Assembly (NCBI RefSeq): GCF_014132355.1
Contig: NZ_BLZO01000013.1
Coordinates: 17,651 to 81,650, forward strand
Reading direction: 5' to 3'
DNA: 64,000 nucleotides
Source: Okeania sp. KiyG1
GTDB lineage: Bacteria > Cyanobacteriota > Cyanobacteriia > Cyanobacteriales > Microcoleaceae
Shown: one piece after another, positions 16,922 to 29,700 of the stretch
How the letters are laid out: each line of letters starts with the position of its first letter
Numbering within the stretch: position 1 is the first letter of the stretch
Notes under the pieces: generated by a model
Database searches by the model: none
Told to the model about the DNA's origin: nothing
What the model saw: the letters and a program-made list of their open reading frames with translations, nothing else
Translations under genes and position numbers: made by a program

Positions 16922-17089
16922 CCTATTTGCAGTTAATGTGAGCTGAAAATCTTGTTTGCGAGCTATTTGCAAATAATTTGAGCCTGTTTGCAGATAATGT
17001 GAGCTGAAAGGTGTTTTTATTTGCAGTTAATGTGAGCTGAAAATTGCCTTGTTTGCGAGCTGAAGCGTTTTTGTTTGCGAGCCGTTACA
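16922..17089. mobile_element. Tn7-like transposon end (right-hand terminus ...ACA)
   Basis: Read from 17089 backward, the sequence starts TGTAACGGCTCGCAAAC, then another short site (CAGCTCGCAAACA), then long sites close to CAGCTCACATTAACTGCAAA at about 17020-17043, 16990-17009 and 16922-16948, with a variant GGCTCAAATTATTTGCAAA and another short site between. Two short sites at the tip followed by long ones is the same layout as in the mini-element at 10624-11143, but with a different site sequence. The ACA orientation puts the element to the left of 17089; I find no partner end in the window. Confidence 0.6.
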
Positions 17090-17140
17090 GTTAGCAATGC
17101 TTTTGAGGCCATTGTCACCCCGTGAGATTACTTTCTTTCA

Positions 17141-20100
17141 TTAGCTGTTATTTCCTCCCAGAGATTCTAGTTGTTGAGCCAGTAGGTCGGCCATTTCATC
17201 TTCGGACATTTCTTCAAAACGCAATGTGTTCTCTATTTCTTCTTGTTCTACATTTTCAGTTTTATCTAGTTCAGAAGAAAATTCTACCTCTATGATATCA
17301 GTCGCTAGATACTCTACGAGTACTTCTAGTGTCGGATAATCAAATAACAATGTTGAACTTAAGCTTGTCCCTAAGCTGGACTCCAAGCGATTTTTTAATT
17401 CCACTGCCATCAGAGAATCCAATCCTAAGTCAAACAAACGTTGGCGCATCCCTATCTTTTGTTTATCTGTCCAGCCTAATGTCTTGGCAATTATCGATCG
17501 CAGGTGAGTTGTTAATAACTCCTGGCGTTCGGAAACTGCTGCTACTTCTAGTTGTTCTCTAAATGCCGATTTTTGGGTTAATAATGGCTCAGTTGAAATC
17601 AAATTAGACAAAAATGGGGTCTTTTGCTTACCTGGTAGTTGCTTGGCAAACTTTGACCAATTAATGGGCAAAACTCCAATCTGGCTGGGAGAGTTGGATA
17701 ACAATGACTCTAATGCCTGCATTCCCATTTCTGGTTCTATGGCACTCACGCCAAGAGCATCGAACCGCTGCTGATGATGAGTATCTAAACTAGCTGCCAT
17801 ACCTGCTGATGCCCAAGCTCCCCAATTAATACTTAACCCTGGCAACCCCACACCTCGACGATAGCGAACGAGTGTATCCATAAATCCATTCGCTGCAGCA
17901 TAATTTCCTTGACCTCGGGAGCCTAGCATGGAGGCTATAGAAGAAAAACAGACAAAGAAGTCTAAGGGTAAATCTTTGGTAAATTGATGCAAATACCAAG
18001 TTCCTTGCACTTTTGGAGCCATGACTTTGCTAAACTGCTGCCAACTTAGATTTTGTAGTAATCCATCATCCAACACTCCCGCAGCATGGATAACTCCTTT
18101 CAGTGGGGGCAATGATGCCTTTATCTGTTGAAAGATTTTAGCTACATCCTCTTGATGAGAAATGTCGCCTAATAGAACGCTTACATTTGCTCCGGCTGTT
18201 TCTAACTCCTGTATGGTTTTTTGTGCTGTTTGAGTGGGAGTACTACGCCCCATTAAAATTAAATGCTCGGCTCCCTGTTTGACCATCCATTGGGCTACCT
18301 CCAAACCTAATGCTCCTAATCCTCCTGTAATCAAATAACAGGCTTCTGGTTGGATGGACTTTAGCCCATCTTTAAATTGGGACATTTCTACCACTACCTT
18401 GCCTATATGCTTGGCTTGCTGCATATACCGAAAGGCTGCTGTGATTTCTTTACTGGGAAATACTCGATCGTGTAAGGCTTTAAGTTTTCGTTGATTCCAT
18501 TGCTGGGTCAATTCCTCTGACATTTGAGCTATGACACCTGGTTTTTGTTGGGCTACTTCTCTCAAGTCAAAGGGAAAATAGCTGACATCTGGTCGTTTTT
18601 CTTTCACTTGCTCTTTGTCCCAAATCCCGATTTTACCGATTTCTACAAATCTTCCTGTTGGGGCTAATATTTCCAAGCTCTGGGGAATGTAGTCTCCATT
18701 GAGGCTATTGAGAACTACATCCACTCCTACTCCTGCGGTTAGCTCTCTGATTTCGGAGGTAAAATCTAGGGTGCGGGAGTTCATGATGTGTTTAATGCCC
18801 AGGGATTTGAGAAAGTCCCATTTACTAGGACTTGCAGTGGCAAAGATTTCTGCCCCTACAAGTTGGGCGATTTGTACTGCTGCTTGTCCTACTCCCCCTG
18901 CTGCTGCGTGAATTAATACTCGCTCTCCCGGTAGAATTTTAGCTAAGTTTTGCAACCCGTGGTAGGCAGTAAGGAATGCCAGGGGTAGGGTCGCCGCTTC
19001 GCTGAAACTCATTTCTTTGGGCTTGGCTACCACATACTCTACCGGAGCAGTTATGAAACTGCTGAAGCCATCGTGCAGCAGTATTCCTATTACTTCATCT
19101 CCTATTTTCCACTGTGAAACTTGCTCTCCTACTGCGGAGATTTTACCTGCACATTCAAACCCAAAGGTGAGTTGGTCTGCGCTGGTAATACCTAGGTGTT
19201 CGGCATAGTATTCTTTGAGTAATCCTAGGGCGTTGAGAACATCTCGGAAGTTTAGTCCTACTGCTCTGACTTCGATTTCTACTTCGTAATCCTTGGGTGT
19301 TTGGCGCTGCATTGGTTGCCAGTGGAGGTTGTCTATCACTCCGTATTCTGTGAGTTTTAACTGCACTGGTTGGTCTGCCGAGATAGTGTGGTTTTGCTGT
19401 GGTTGTTGTATTAGTCTGGCTACATAACGGCTTCCCAGACGCAGGGCTATTTGGTCTTCTACATCTTCTGATAAGAGTTCGGCGACTAGAGCATCCAGAT
19501 TTTGAGTTATCTTGGATTCTGAATCTAGATCTAAGCGTTTACATCTCAATTCAGGGTGTTCTTGGGTTATGACTTGTCCTAGTCCCCATAAGCTTCCATA
19601 CTCTGGGTTGGTTACTTCCGATTCTGAGTTGACACTTTGAGTCCCTTGGGTTACTAACCACAGTTGAGGGAATTTCTCGGGTTTGCTGTTGAAAATTACT
19701 TGCACCAAATGCAGTACTGTCGCACAACTTTGCTCTTGAATTGTTTCTAATTCTAGCTTTTCTTTGGTTTCCGTTTCTAGGAAGCTCCACAGATGCACAA
19801 TACCTTTAATTCCTGGGTTTTCTTCTAGCAGTTGTTGAAATTGTTCACTACTGGTGGGGTTGATTTGATAGTGTTGTGGACTTAGTTGCTCATAGGTGTC
19901 TCCTACTGATACGGTGATGCACTCGTGACCTTGATTTTTTAGTGCTTCTACGAGTTGAGTATCTTGTGCGAAGACTAACCATTTGCTGGTTGCTGCTAGT
20001 GATGAAGTTGTTGAGGGCAGGGGTTGGGGTTGCCAGTTAATTTGATAAAACCAATGACTAATATCGGGTTGCAGACTTCTGAAAAGAGTCGATGTTGTGG

Positions 20101-23100
20101 TTGCTTTTAACCTTAATCCTTCCAGCTCTGCTAGGACAATTCCTTGACGTTCTACCAGAGTGATGTTTCCGGTTAAGCTAGTTTCTGGTATTTCTGCGAT
20201 CGCCCATACTTGACTTATTGTTTGACGATACAGTTTCAATTTTTCTACCCCAACTGGCAGATAGGTTTTGTCCTCTGCTCCTTCTATGGCATGAGCCATA
20301 ATTTGTAGCGCTGCATCTAAGAGAGCTGGATGGAGTTGATAGTCAGTTAATTGTGGTGTTAATTCCTCCGGTAAGACAATTTCAGCGATGACTTTTCCCT
20401 GACCTTTCCACAACTGTTTGATTCCCTGAAAACTGCTTCCGTAGTCTATACCTCGTGATTTAATTTTTTGATAATGGTGTTTAATTTCAATAGCTTGACT
20501 ACACTCTTGCTTGTATTGCTCTAGGTCTATTTTGGCTCTTTCGCTGGTCGTCGAACCAGGGGCTATTTTCCCTTCGGCGTGCAACATCCATTGTGCTGTC
20601 TCTTGATTGCCTCCTTCTAATGTACTAAATATCTCGAATTTGTAGCTACTCCTTTCTAAAGAGCTGATTACTGTTTGTACCGTTTTAAGTTCTGCTTCTG
20701 GTAGGATTAAACCTCGTGCTATCACTATATCCGTTATTTCTACTACGGGGAGTTTGAGGCGAATTTTAGCAACTGCCAGAGACATTTCTAAGTAGCCTGT
20801 GGCTGGAAATAGAACCTTTTCAAATACTTGGTGGTGATTCAAGTAGGCTGGAGTTTCGGCACTTATATAGGATTGAAAACGATATTGATTCTCTATTCCC
20901 GCTAGATTGATTTGTTCTCCTAGTAGTGGGTGCAAATAGTTTTCTTTGGGTCTAATTTGTGGGTAGCCATTTTGAGTTTCCACCCAATATCTTTCTCGTT
21001 GGAACGGATAGGTTGGCAAAACAACTTTCTGATGGCGATAATCTCTCTCAAAACCTAACCAATCTACGTTGACTCCCTGCACATATAACTGTCCCAAACT
21101 AGAGAGCATTTGTTGCCATTCATCCACTCCCGGACGCAAGGATGGCAACCAAACACCAATTCCAGGTGGTAGACATTGCCTTCCCATTCCCAATAATACT
21201 GGTTTTGCCCCAATTTCTAGAAATAATTCATATCCTTGCTGATGCAGAGCGATCGTACTCTCAGCAAACCGCACTGGTTGCCGGATATGGTTTACCCAAT
21301 ATTTAGCTGTAGTAATTTGGTGATTTACCTGTTTGCCTGTGACATTTGATATCAGTGGTATCTTGGGTTGATGGTAGGTAATTTGATTTGCTACGGCTTC
21401 AAAATCTGCCAACATTGGTTCCATCAATGGGGAATGGAAAGCATGGGAGACTTGGAGTTGTTTGGTTTTTATCCCGGTTGATTCGAGGTTAGTAGCGATC
21501 GCTCTTACTGCTTCTTCTTTACCAGATATTACCATACTTTCAGGTCCATTAATCGCAGCAATAGCTATGTTTTCGTCCAGCGCCATCTCCTGCAACGTCT
21601 CTCTTATTTTTGACTCGGAAGCCATTACCGAAACCATCTCACCACCAGAGGGCAATTGTTGCATCAAACTTCCCCTAGCAGCAATAAGTTTCAAGCCATC
21701 TTCTAAACTGAATACTCCAGCTACATTAGCAGCTACATATTCACCTACACTGTGACCCATGACTGCATCCGGTTTAATCCCCCAAGACTGCCAGAGTTTG
21801 AATAGAGCATATTCTATGGTAAATAGAGCTGGTTGAGTGTAAGCTGTTTGGTCTAGTCTGGATGAATCTGATGAGTCGTCTGCTTGATAGAGAATTTCTC
21901 GTAAGGACTCAATTTGGAAAGTTTCTAAACTCCTGATAATTTCCTCACATCGATCGATCGCTTCCCGGAAAATGGGTGCTTGCTGATACAACTGCCTGCC
22001 CATATTGATGTATTGGGAACCTTGTCCTGTGAACAATAACGCAATTTTTGGTACTGCGGTGTTATTTGGCAGTTCTCCTGAGTAGATTCCGGCTACATCT
22101 TCTCCCTGTTGGTACTCTCGGAGTTTGTCAACTAAGTCTTGTTCGTTAGAGGCGACAACTGCTAGTCTATGGTTGAAGTGGGCACGTCCTATATTAGCAG
22201 TGTAACAGATATCGGCCACCCCTAATTCTGGGTGAGCTTTGAGATAATTTTCATAACTACTCACCAACTCACCAAGAGCTGTTTCAGTTTTACCCGAAAG
22301 AGTTAATATCTGGAGTGAACGTTCTAAGTCATCTTCACTGTTGCCTATTGCCTGTTGCCTGTTGCCTTCTCTTGGTGCTTCCTCCACAATAACATGAGCA
22401 TTAGTTCCACTGAGACCAAAGGAACTAACTCCAGCTAGTCTCGTCTTACCCCCCTGCAACCATGACATTGCCTCTGTCGGAACAACTACGGGGATCTCTT
22501 CCCAGGGAATTCGTCTATTGGGCTGTTTGAGATGAAGATGCGGAGGAATCTTCTCATTTTGTAAACACAAAATAGTCTTGATTAATCCAGCAATTCCTGC
22601 TGCCCCCTCCGTATGACCAATATTGGTTTTGACAGAACTAATAATAATAGGTAAATTCTGAGGACGATTTTTACCATATACATTCACCAAAGCTTCCACC
22701 TCAATTGGATCTCCGAGGGGAGTACCAGTTCCATGACATTCTACATAGTCCACCTGAGAAGCCTCAACCTTGCCATTAGCCAAAGCTTGTTTGATCAAAG
22801 CTTCCTGAGCTAACCCATTGGGAACCGTCAACCCACTACTTGGGCCATCGTGATTTACCGCAGAACCTCGTATCAGAGCAATAATTTGGTCTCCATCTGC
22901 TTGTGCATCCGATAATCGCTTCAGAACAACAACTCCACATCCCTCGCCTCGTCCATAGCCATCGGCGCTCTCGTCAAATGTTTTACAACGGCCATCGGGT
23001 GAATTCATCTTGGAGCGAGATTCAATTACGCTCACCTCTGGAGTGAGCATCAGAGTTACCCCACCCACTATAGCAATTTTGCACTCTTGATTCCGCAGAC

Positions 23101-23742
23101 TCTGGCAAGCCAGATGACACGCTACCAGAGAAGAAGAGCAAGCGGTTTCCACACTTAAAGCTGGCCCTTGCAACCCCAAGGTATAGGCAATCCTGCCAGC
23201 TCCAAAAAAAGAGCGATTACCAGAAGCTGTATGCAAGTCTGCTGGATTGGCTGCCAACTGCCCGTAGTCATGAGTCATCATGCCGATGAAGACTCCTGTT
23301 TGGCTGCCTCTAAGAGTCAGGGGTGATAAACCTGCATATTCCAGGCTTTCCCAACAGACTTCCAAGAGTAATCGGTGCTGAGGGTCGAGTTTTTTTAGCT
23401 TCACGAGGAGAAATCTTGAAAAACTCGGGATCGAATTTATCCACATCCGCGATGAAATTGGCAAAGCGAGTATACATTTTGCCCGTAGCATCAGGATTTG
23501 GATCGTAATATTGCTCAATATCCCAACGCTCTTTCGGCACCTCAGTGGCTGCGTCCATCCCTTGCTCGAGGAGCTGCCAAAAAGCTTCCGGATTGGGGGA
23601 TTTTGGGAAGCGACACCCTACGCCAATAATGGCAATAGGTTCTGTATTAGCTTGTTCCAAAGCTTTTAGTTTAGCTTTCTTATCCCGTAGCTCGAGCAAA
23701 GCATCTCTAAGTAGTTGGGATTGATCTAATTTTTTTAGTCAT
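17141..23742 (-). CDS. PKS-B: KS-AT-DH-ER-KR-ACP, broken by two A7 tracts
   Basis: A fully reducing type I PKS module. I place the start at ATG 23742, 8 bp after the PKS-A stop. Two A7 tracts (23731 region and 23390-23396) each carry one base too many; dropping one A from each gives 6600 nt, exactly 2200 codons. KS Cys is in ETACSSSL (codon 23138-23140). AT has [10 protein letters not shown] (Ser codon 21749) and HAFH, so malonyl-CoA is expected. DH has NHHQVF..FPATG and HPALLDAALQ. ER has HAAAGGVGQAA near 18880. KR has GGLGALG, an LDD motif (B-type) and catalytic Tyr in GNYAAANGF (17899). ACP Ser is in GLDSLMAVEL (17414). The C-terminal acidic tail (MSEDEMADLLAQQLESLGG) is probably a docking segment. 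There is no thioesterase. Without slippage the cell would make only fragments. Confidence 0.85.
22341..22368. repeat. Heptamer STRR inside PKS-B KS-AT linker
   Basis: Four tandem heptamers TTGCCTA/TTGCCTG/TTGCCTG/TTGCCTT encode GNRQQAIGN on the minus strand, between EEAP (KS end) and LTLS (AT linker). The length (28 bp) plus flanks keeps the frame. Confidence 0.8.
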
Positions 23743-23750
23743 AATTTGTG

Positions 23751-26700
23751 TTAACCCTCATATAATTCATCTGCTAGTAATGCCGCTAGTTCATCTGTAG
23801 AAAGTTCTGTTAGATCCTCAGTAGAATTTAGTTCTACAGTGGAAGCATCTTCCAATTCCTCTTCCTCAAAGCTAATAGTGTCCAAAACCTCACAAGCCAG
23901 ATAATCAACTAAATCATAAATATTGGAGTAATTGAACAGAGCGGTTACTGACAAGGAACACCCTAAACTCAATTGTAAGCGATTCCTGAGTTCTGCCAAC
24001 ATCAATGAATCTATGCCCAGATCGAACAAGCCACCCTGAAAATCTATCCGCTCTGGATCTGCAACCTCAAGCACTTGAGCCACCAACCTCCGAACTTCCT
24101 GAACCAGAAGTTGGCGACGTTGTTCGGGGGAGACAGCTTCTAACTGCTGAATCAACCATCCATCCTGAGATTGTTTTGACTGCTTTTGAGCCAAGTTCCC
24201 AAGCATTGGCACGGTTATTCCTGTCTGTACTTGGAACCACTGCGACCAATTAATAGGCATCACGCCCACTTGGGCAACCCCAAGTTTTAGAACCTCTTCC
24301 AATGCTTGTATCCCTTCCCGAACATCAATGGGTTGTAACCCTAAATTATGCCAGCGAGTTAGGTGTTCATCTCCTAACCGAGCAGCCATACCTACTGATG
24401 CCCATGGTCCCCAATTGATGCTTAATCCAGGTAATCCTTGACCTTGACGATAATAAGCTAATGCATCCATAAAAGCATTGGCAGCAGCATAGTTCCCTTG
24501 ACCAGAATTCCCCAATATCGAAGCCATAGAGGAGAAACAGACAAAGAAATCTAGAGGTAAATCTTTAGTGCGTTGATGCAAATGCCAAGTTCCTGCTACT
24601 TTTGGTGCCATAACTTTCGTAAACTTCTGCCAACTTAGATTTTGCACTAAGCCATCATCCAACACCCCGGCTGCATGAATTACCCCTTTGAGTGGTGGCA
24701 ATGAGTCCTGAATGTGGTTGATAATCCTCACGGCATCTGGTTGTTCGGATATATCTCCTGACAAAACAGAGACTTGGCTGCCAGCTTGTTCTAATTTCTC
24801 AATGGTTTCCCTCGCCATTTGATTAGGAGAACTACGTCCTATTAAAATCAGATGTTTAGCACCTTGAGCAACTAACCATTGGGCTACCTCTAACCCTAAT
24901 GCTCCCAAACCACCAGTAATCAGATAACAGGCTTCTGATTGAATCGAGAGTTGTTGTGAGGTGACTTTCTGCTTTGGTTGTCGGACTAATCGGGCGACAT
25001 AACGGATTCCCTGACGAATGGCAATCTGGTCTTCATCATTATTAGACAACAGTTCATCTACTAAGCTGGGAATGGCTTCAGTAATCGGGGAGTTGGGATC
25101 TAAATCAACTCGGAAACAACTGATTTCTGGTTGTTCCAGACGAATAACTCGTCCTAGTCCCCAAATAGAGCCTTGCTGTGGTTGCACCACGTCTGCTTCA
25201 TCGAATACACTCTGAGTTCCTTGGGTAACTAACCACATCGGCACGACATGAGTTAATCCAGCTTGAGTTAGGGCTTGTACTAAATGGAGTACCGCTGCAC
25301 AACCTAGTTCTTGGGCTGTTTGTAACTCTTGGATACCAATAGGAACGGAAGTTTCATTAACCCCCCATAAATGCAAAATACCTTTGATGTCAGTATTGTC
25401 TTGCAGCAGTTGTCGGAACTGTTGGACAATAGTAGGATTGATTTGATAATGTCGATCACCTAATTTTTGGTATTCTGAACCTGGAGATACCCAAATACAG
25501 TTATATCCCTTTTTGCTTAACTGCTGACTCATCAGCTCTACCCATTCATTAGTGAGGGCAAATATTAACCAATTCCCTGTTTCATTTTGATTAGATCGGG
25601 CGGTTGAGGGTAGGGGTAGGGCTTGCCAGTTGATTTGATAAAACCAATGACTTAAATCAGAACCCAGAGTCATTAGCAAGGTTTCTGGATTAGCTTTTCT
25701 ACATTCAAAACCAGTGACTTGAGCAACTAGCTGTCCATCTTGGTCAAATAATTGTATATCAGCTTTTAATTGTTCTTCTGCTTGTTTATCTTGCAAGACA
25801 CGGGTAGAACACCAAAGTAACCCAGACTGAGGACGATTATAGAAAATAAATTTCTCTACACTGAACGGCACAAACGTTTCATTATTGTCATCAAATTGAC
25901 TTAAATCAAGTGCAATTATTGATTGAAAACATGAATCAATTAAAGCCGGATGTAGTTGATACTTGGTTACATCCAGAATGGTTTTAGGTACTCTCATTTG
26001 ACAGAGAACTTCTCCCTCTCCCAACCAAATTTTATCAATCCAGCGGAAACTCTCTCCTAATTGAATTTGTCTATTCCAGAGATGCTCATAAACTTCTGTA
26101 TTCTCTATTTGTTTAGGACATCGAGCTTGAATCTCTTCTAGAGGTATTAGTGATGGTTCAGCCTTGACAGTCACTAATTTCCCGGTAGCATGAACAGAGC
26201 AAGAACTGCCTTGATTACCATTATTTGACAGTTCATGAGTCGGTAAATCTAAAGAGTTTTCACAGCTAATCACTTGAAATGCATAGGAATTATCCTGTGG
26301 AGTCAAAGCTACCTGCACTGTTTTTGTTCCTTGCTCTGGAATTGCTAGAGCTTGGGGGAAAAGAATATTCTCTAGTTGATATTCGTTTGTAGGTAGGGTG
26401 AAAGATGCTGCTGCTAACAATAAGGAGATGTGACTTGCACCAGGAACTACAACTTGCTCATATATACAGTGATCTGATAAAAATGGAAGATTTTGGGTGC
26501 TAAAGTGAGACTCAAAAAAGATTTCTTTGGCTAAGGGGGATTGAAACTTTTGATCGATCAGAGGATGAAGTTTAGTTGTAGAGGTTGCTTTTCTATGCCA
26601 ATCTCTAGCTGTTTCTACCCAATACCGCTGTCGTTGGAAGGGATAAGTTGGTAAGATAACTTTCTCATGGCTATAATCTTGGTAAAATCCTGACCAATCT

Positions 26701-29700
26701 ACTTGCGCTCCCTGTACATACAACTGTCCTAAACTAGAGAGCATTTGTTGCCATTCACCCCTCAAAAGCGAAGCATCCTTTGGCTTCCCATCCTTAAAAA
26801 GCGAAGCATCCTCTGGCTTCCCCCTTGGAAAGGGGGACGGGAGGAGGATTTTACCGGGACGTAACGATGGTAACCATACACCGATATCTTCTGGTAGACA
26901 TTGACGACCCATCCCTAATAATATTGGTTTTGGCCCTATTTCCAGGAATACTTCCGAACCTTGTTGGTGGAGAGTTTCCATACTCGCAGCAAACTTTACA
27001 GGTTGCCGTATATGATTGACCCAATAGTTGGCTGTGGCGATACTATTGTCTGCTTTTGTGCCGGTAACATTGGAAATCAGTTGTATTTTTGGTTGATAGT
27101 AGGTAATTTGCTTGGCTAGTACTTCAAATTCTGCCAACATCGGTTCCATCAAGGGTGAATGGAAGGCGTGGGAGACTTGTAGTTGTTTAGTTTTGACTCC
27201 ATCTGACTCTACAGCACTGACAATAGCAGCGATCGCTTCACCTTCACCAGAAATTACCACACTTGATGGTCCATTAACTGCAGCGATTGCTACTTTTTCT
27301 GCATAGGGTGCAATCAGCTCGCGGACTTTAGACTCTGATGCCATTAGTGAAACCATCTCGCCACCAGAGGGCAATTGTTGCATTAATTTGCCCCTAGATG
27401 CAATTAGTTTCAGACCATCTTCTAAAGAGAATACTCCGGCTACGGTTGCTGCCACATATTCTCCTACACTGTGACCCATCACCACATTGGGTTTAATCCC
27501 CCAAGATTCCCATAACTTGAACAAAGCATATTTTATGGCAAACAGAGCGGGTTGGGTATAAGCTGTTTGATCGAATAGAGAAGAGCTTGATAGTTGTTCA
27601 TCTTGAGGATATAGAACTTTTAAGAGTGGGTATTCCAGATAAGACTGTAAGATTTGGTCGCATTGCTCTAAAGTTTTACGAAAAGTCGGCTGGGTTTCAT
27701 ACAGTTCCCTTCCCATATTCACATACTGGGAACCTTGGCCGGTAAACAGGAATGCTATTTTCGGTGGATTTTGGCTAGTCTGTCCAGATAAGAGTCCAAT
27801 GACTTCCTCCCCAGTTTTCACAGAAAGTAGTTTTTCTGCTAATTCCTGGCTCTCAGAAGCAATAACCGCTAGTCGGTGTTTGAAATCAGCTCTTCCTGTA
27901 TTAGCAGTGTAACAAACATCTTCTAGCTTCAATTCTGGATAATTTTCCAAATAATGGAGATAACTACTTACTAACTCCGCCAGCGCTATTTCTGTTTTTG
28001 CTGAGAGAGTTAAGAGATGAACCGGACGTTCTGGAACATCTTTAATTTTGACTTTTGAATTTTGACTTTTGAATTTTACTGGCGCTTCTTCAAGCACCAC
28101 ATGAGCATTCGTGCCACTAATAGCAAAGGAACTCACTCCTCCGACTCGTTTACTATCAGATGAAGACCAAGGTATCAGTTGAGTAGGAACTTCTAGAGAG
28201 AGATTTTCCCAATCAATATAAGGGTTAGGATTGACAAAGTTTAGATGAGGTGCAAATTTTTGATGTTGCAGTTGCAAAACTACCTTAATCAAACCAGCAA
28301 TTCCCGCTGCTGCTTCTAGATGTCCTATATTAGTCTTCACTGAACCAATCCTCAAGGGATTTTCCTGGTTACGTCCCTGTTCAAACACACTGGCTAAAGC
28401 TCGCACTTCCATCGGATCGCCTAAAGAAGTTCCTGTACCATGAGCCTCCACATAACTCACCTGGGATGGTTCTACTTTCGCTGCTTTGAGCGCTTGCTGA
28501 ATCAGCTTTTCTTGAGCCAGTTTATTAGGTACTGTCAATCCGCTACTCGGTCCATCATGATTAACCGCTGAACCACGAATTACTGCCCAGATTCGGTCAC
28601 CATCTTTAACCGCATCAGACAGACGTTTGAGTACCACCATACCACATCCTTCTCCTCTGCCATAACCATCAGCCGCAGCATCAAAAGTCTTACACTTGCC
28701 ATCCGGTGATAGAGCTTTCAATTTTGATAGTGCGGTAGTAATTTGAGGAGAGAGAATAAGCTGTACCCCTCCAGCTAAAGCCAGATTGGACTCATGCTGA
28801 CGCAGACTCTGACAAGCCTGATGTACAGCTACCAGAGAGGCTGAACAAGCTGTATCTATGACTAGAGAGGGACCTTGTAATCCTAAAAAGTAAGATAGCC
28901 GACCAGGGGCAAAGCAAAAGGGATTTCCTGTACCATCATAAGAGCTGATATTTTCGAGATGATTGAGGCTCAAATTAGCATAATCGTTTTGACCCATGCC
29001 CAGAAATACTCCTGTCTGAGTGTTTTCTAGTTTTTGGGGGTTAATTCCAGCTCGTTCGAGAGCTTCCCAAGTCACTTCCAAAAGAAAACGTTGCTGTGGA
29101 TCGAGGCTATTTGCTTCTCTGGGAGAAATGCCAAAAAACTCCGTATCAAACTGGTCTACTTCCTCAACTAATGAAGCATGGCGGATATACATTTTCCCTG
29201 GAGTATCAGGGTCAGGATGATAGAAATAATCTATATCCCAGCGTTGGGGTGGGATTTCTATAACAGCATCTTCGCCATTAGCTAACAGTTGCCAAAATTT
29301 TTCTGGTGTATTGACATTTCCAGGAAATCTACAGCCGATGCCAATAATGGCAATAGCTTCGTTTCTGGCAAGATCCATCATCTCCAACTTAGCTTCTGCC
29401 AAGGCTTCAGATTCCTCTTCTAAAACATCTTCTACATCAGATAGATTCCGAGAGGAATTCTCTATTGATTGCCATTCCATTACTTCCTCAAATATATATT
29501 GAGATAGTTTTGCAATGGTGGGATATTCAATAGCTACTGTCGTCGGCAAGGTAATCTCTAGTTGAGCTTGCAGTCGATTCTTTAATTCTACGGTCGTCAG
29601 AGAGTCCATTCCCATTTCCATCAAGCCAAAATTCACTTCCGGTAATTGAGATGAACTTAAACCTAAGACCCGAGCGACTTGATCCCGAATGTATTCCGTT

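Noticed and set aside
16922-17089. Proof of a CRISPR-associated transposon
   Set aside because: The end architecture is suggestive, but no tnsB, tnsC, tniQ, cas12k or CRISPR array is visible in the window, so only a Tn7-like end is claimed.
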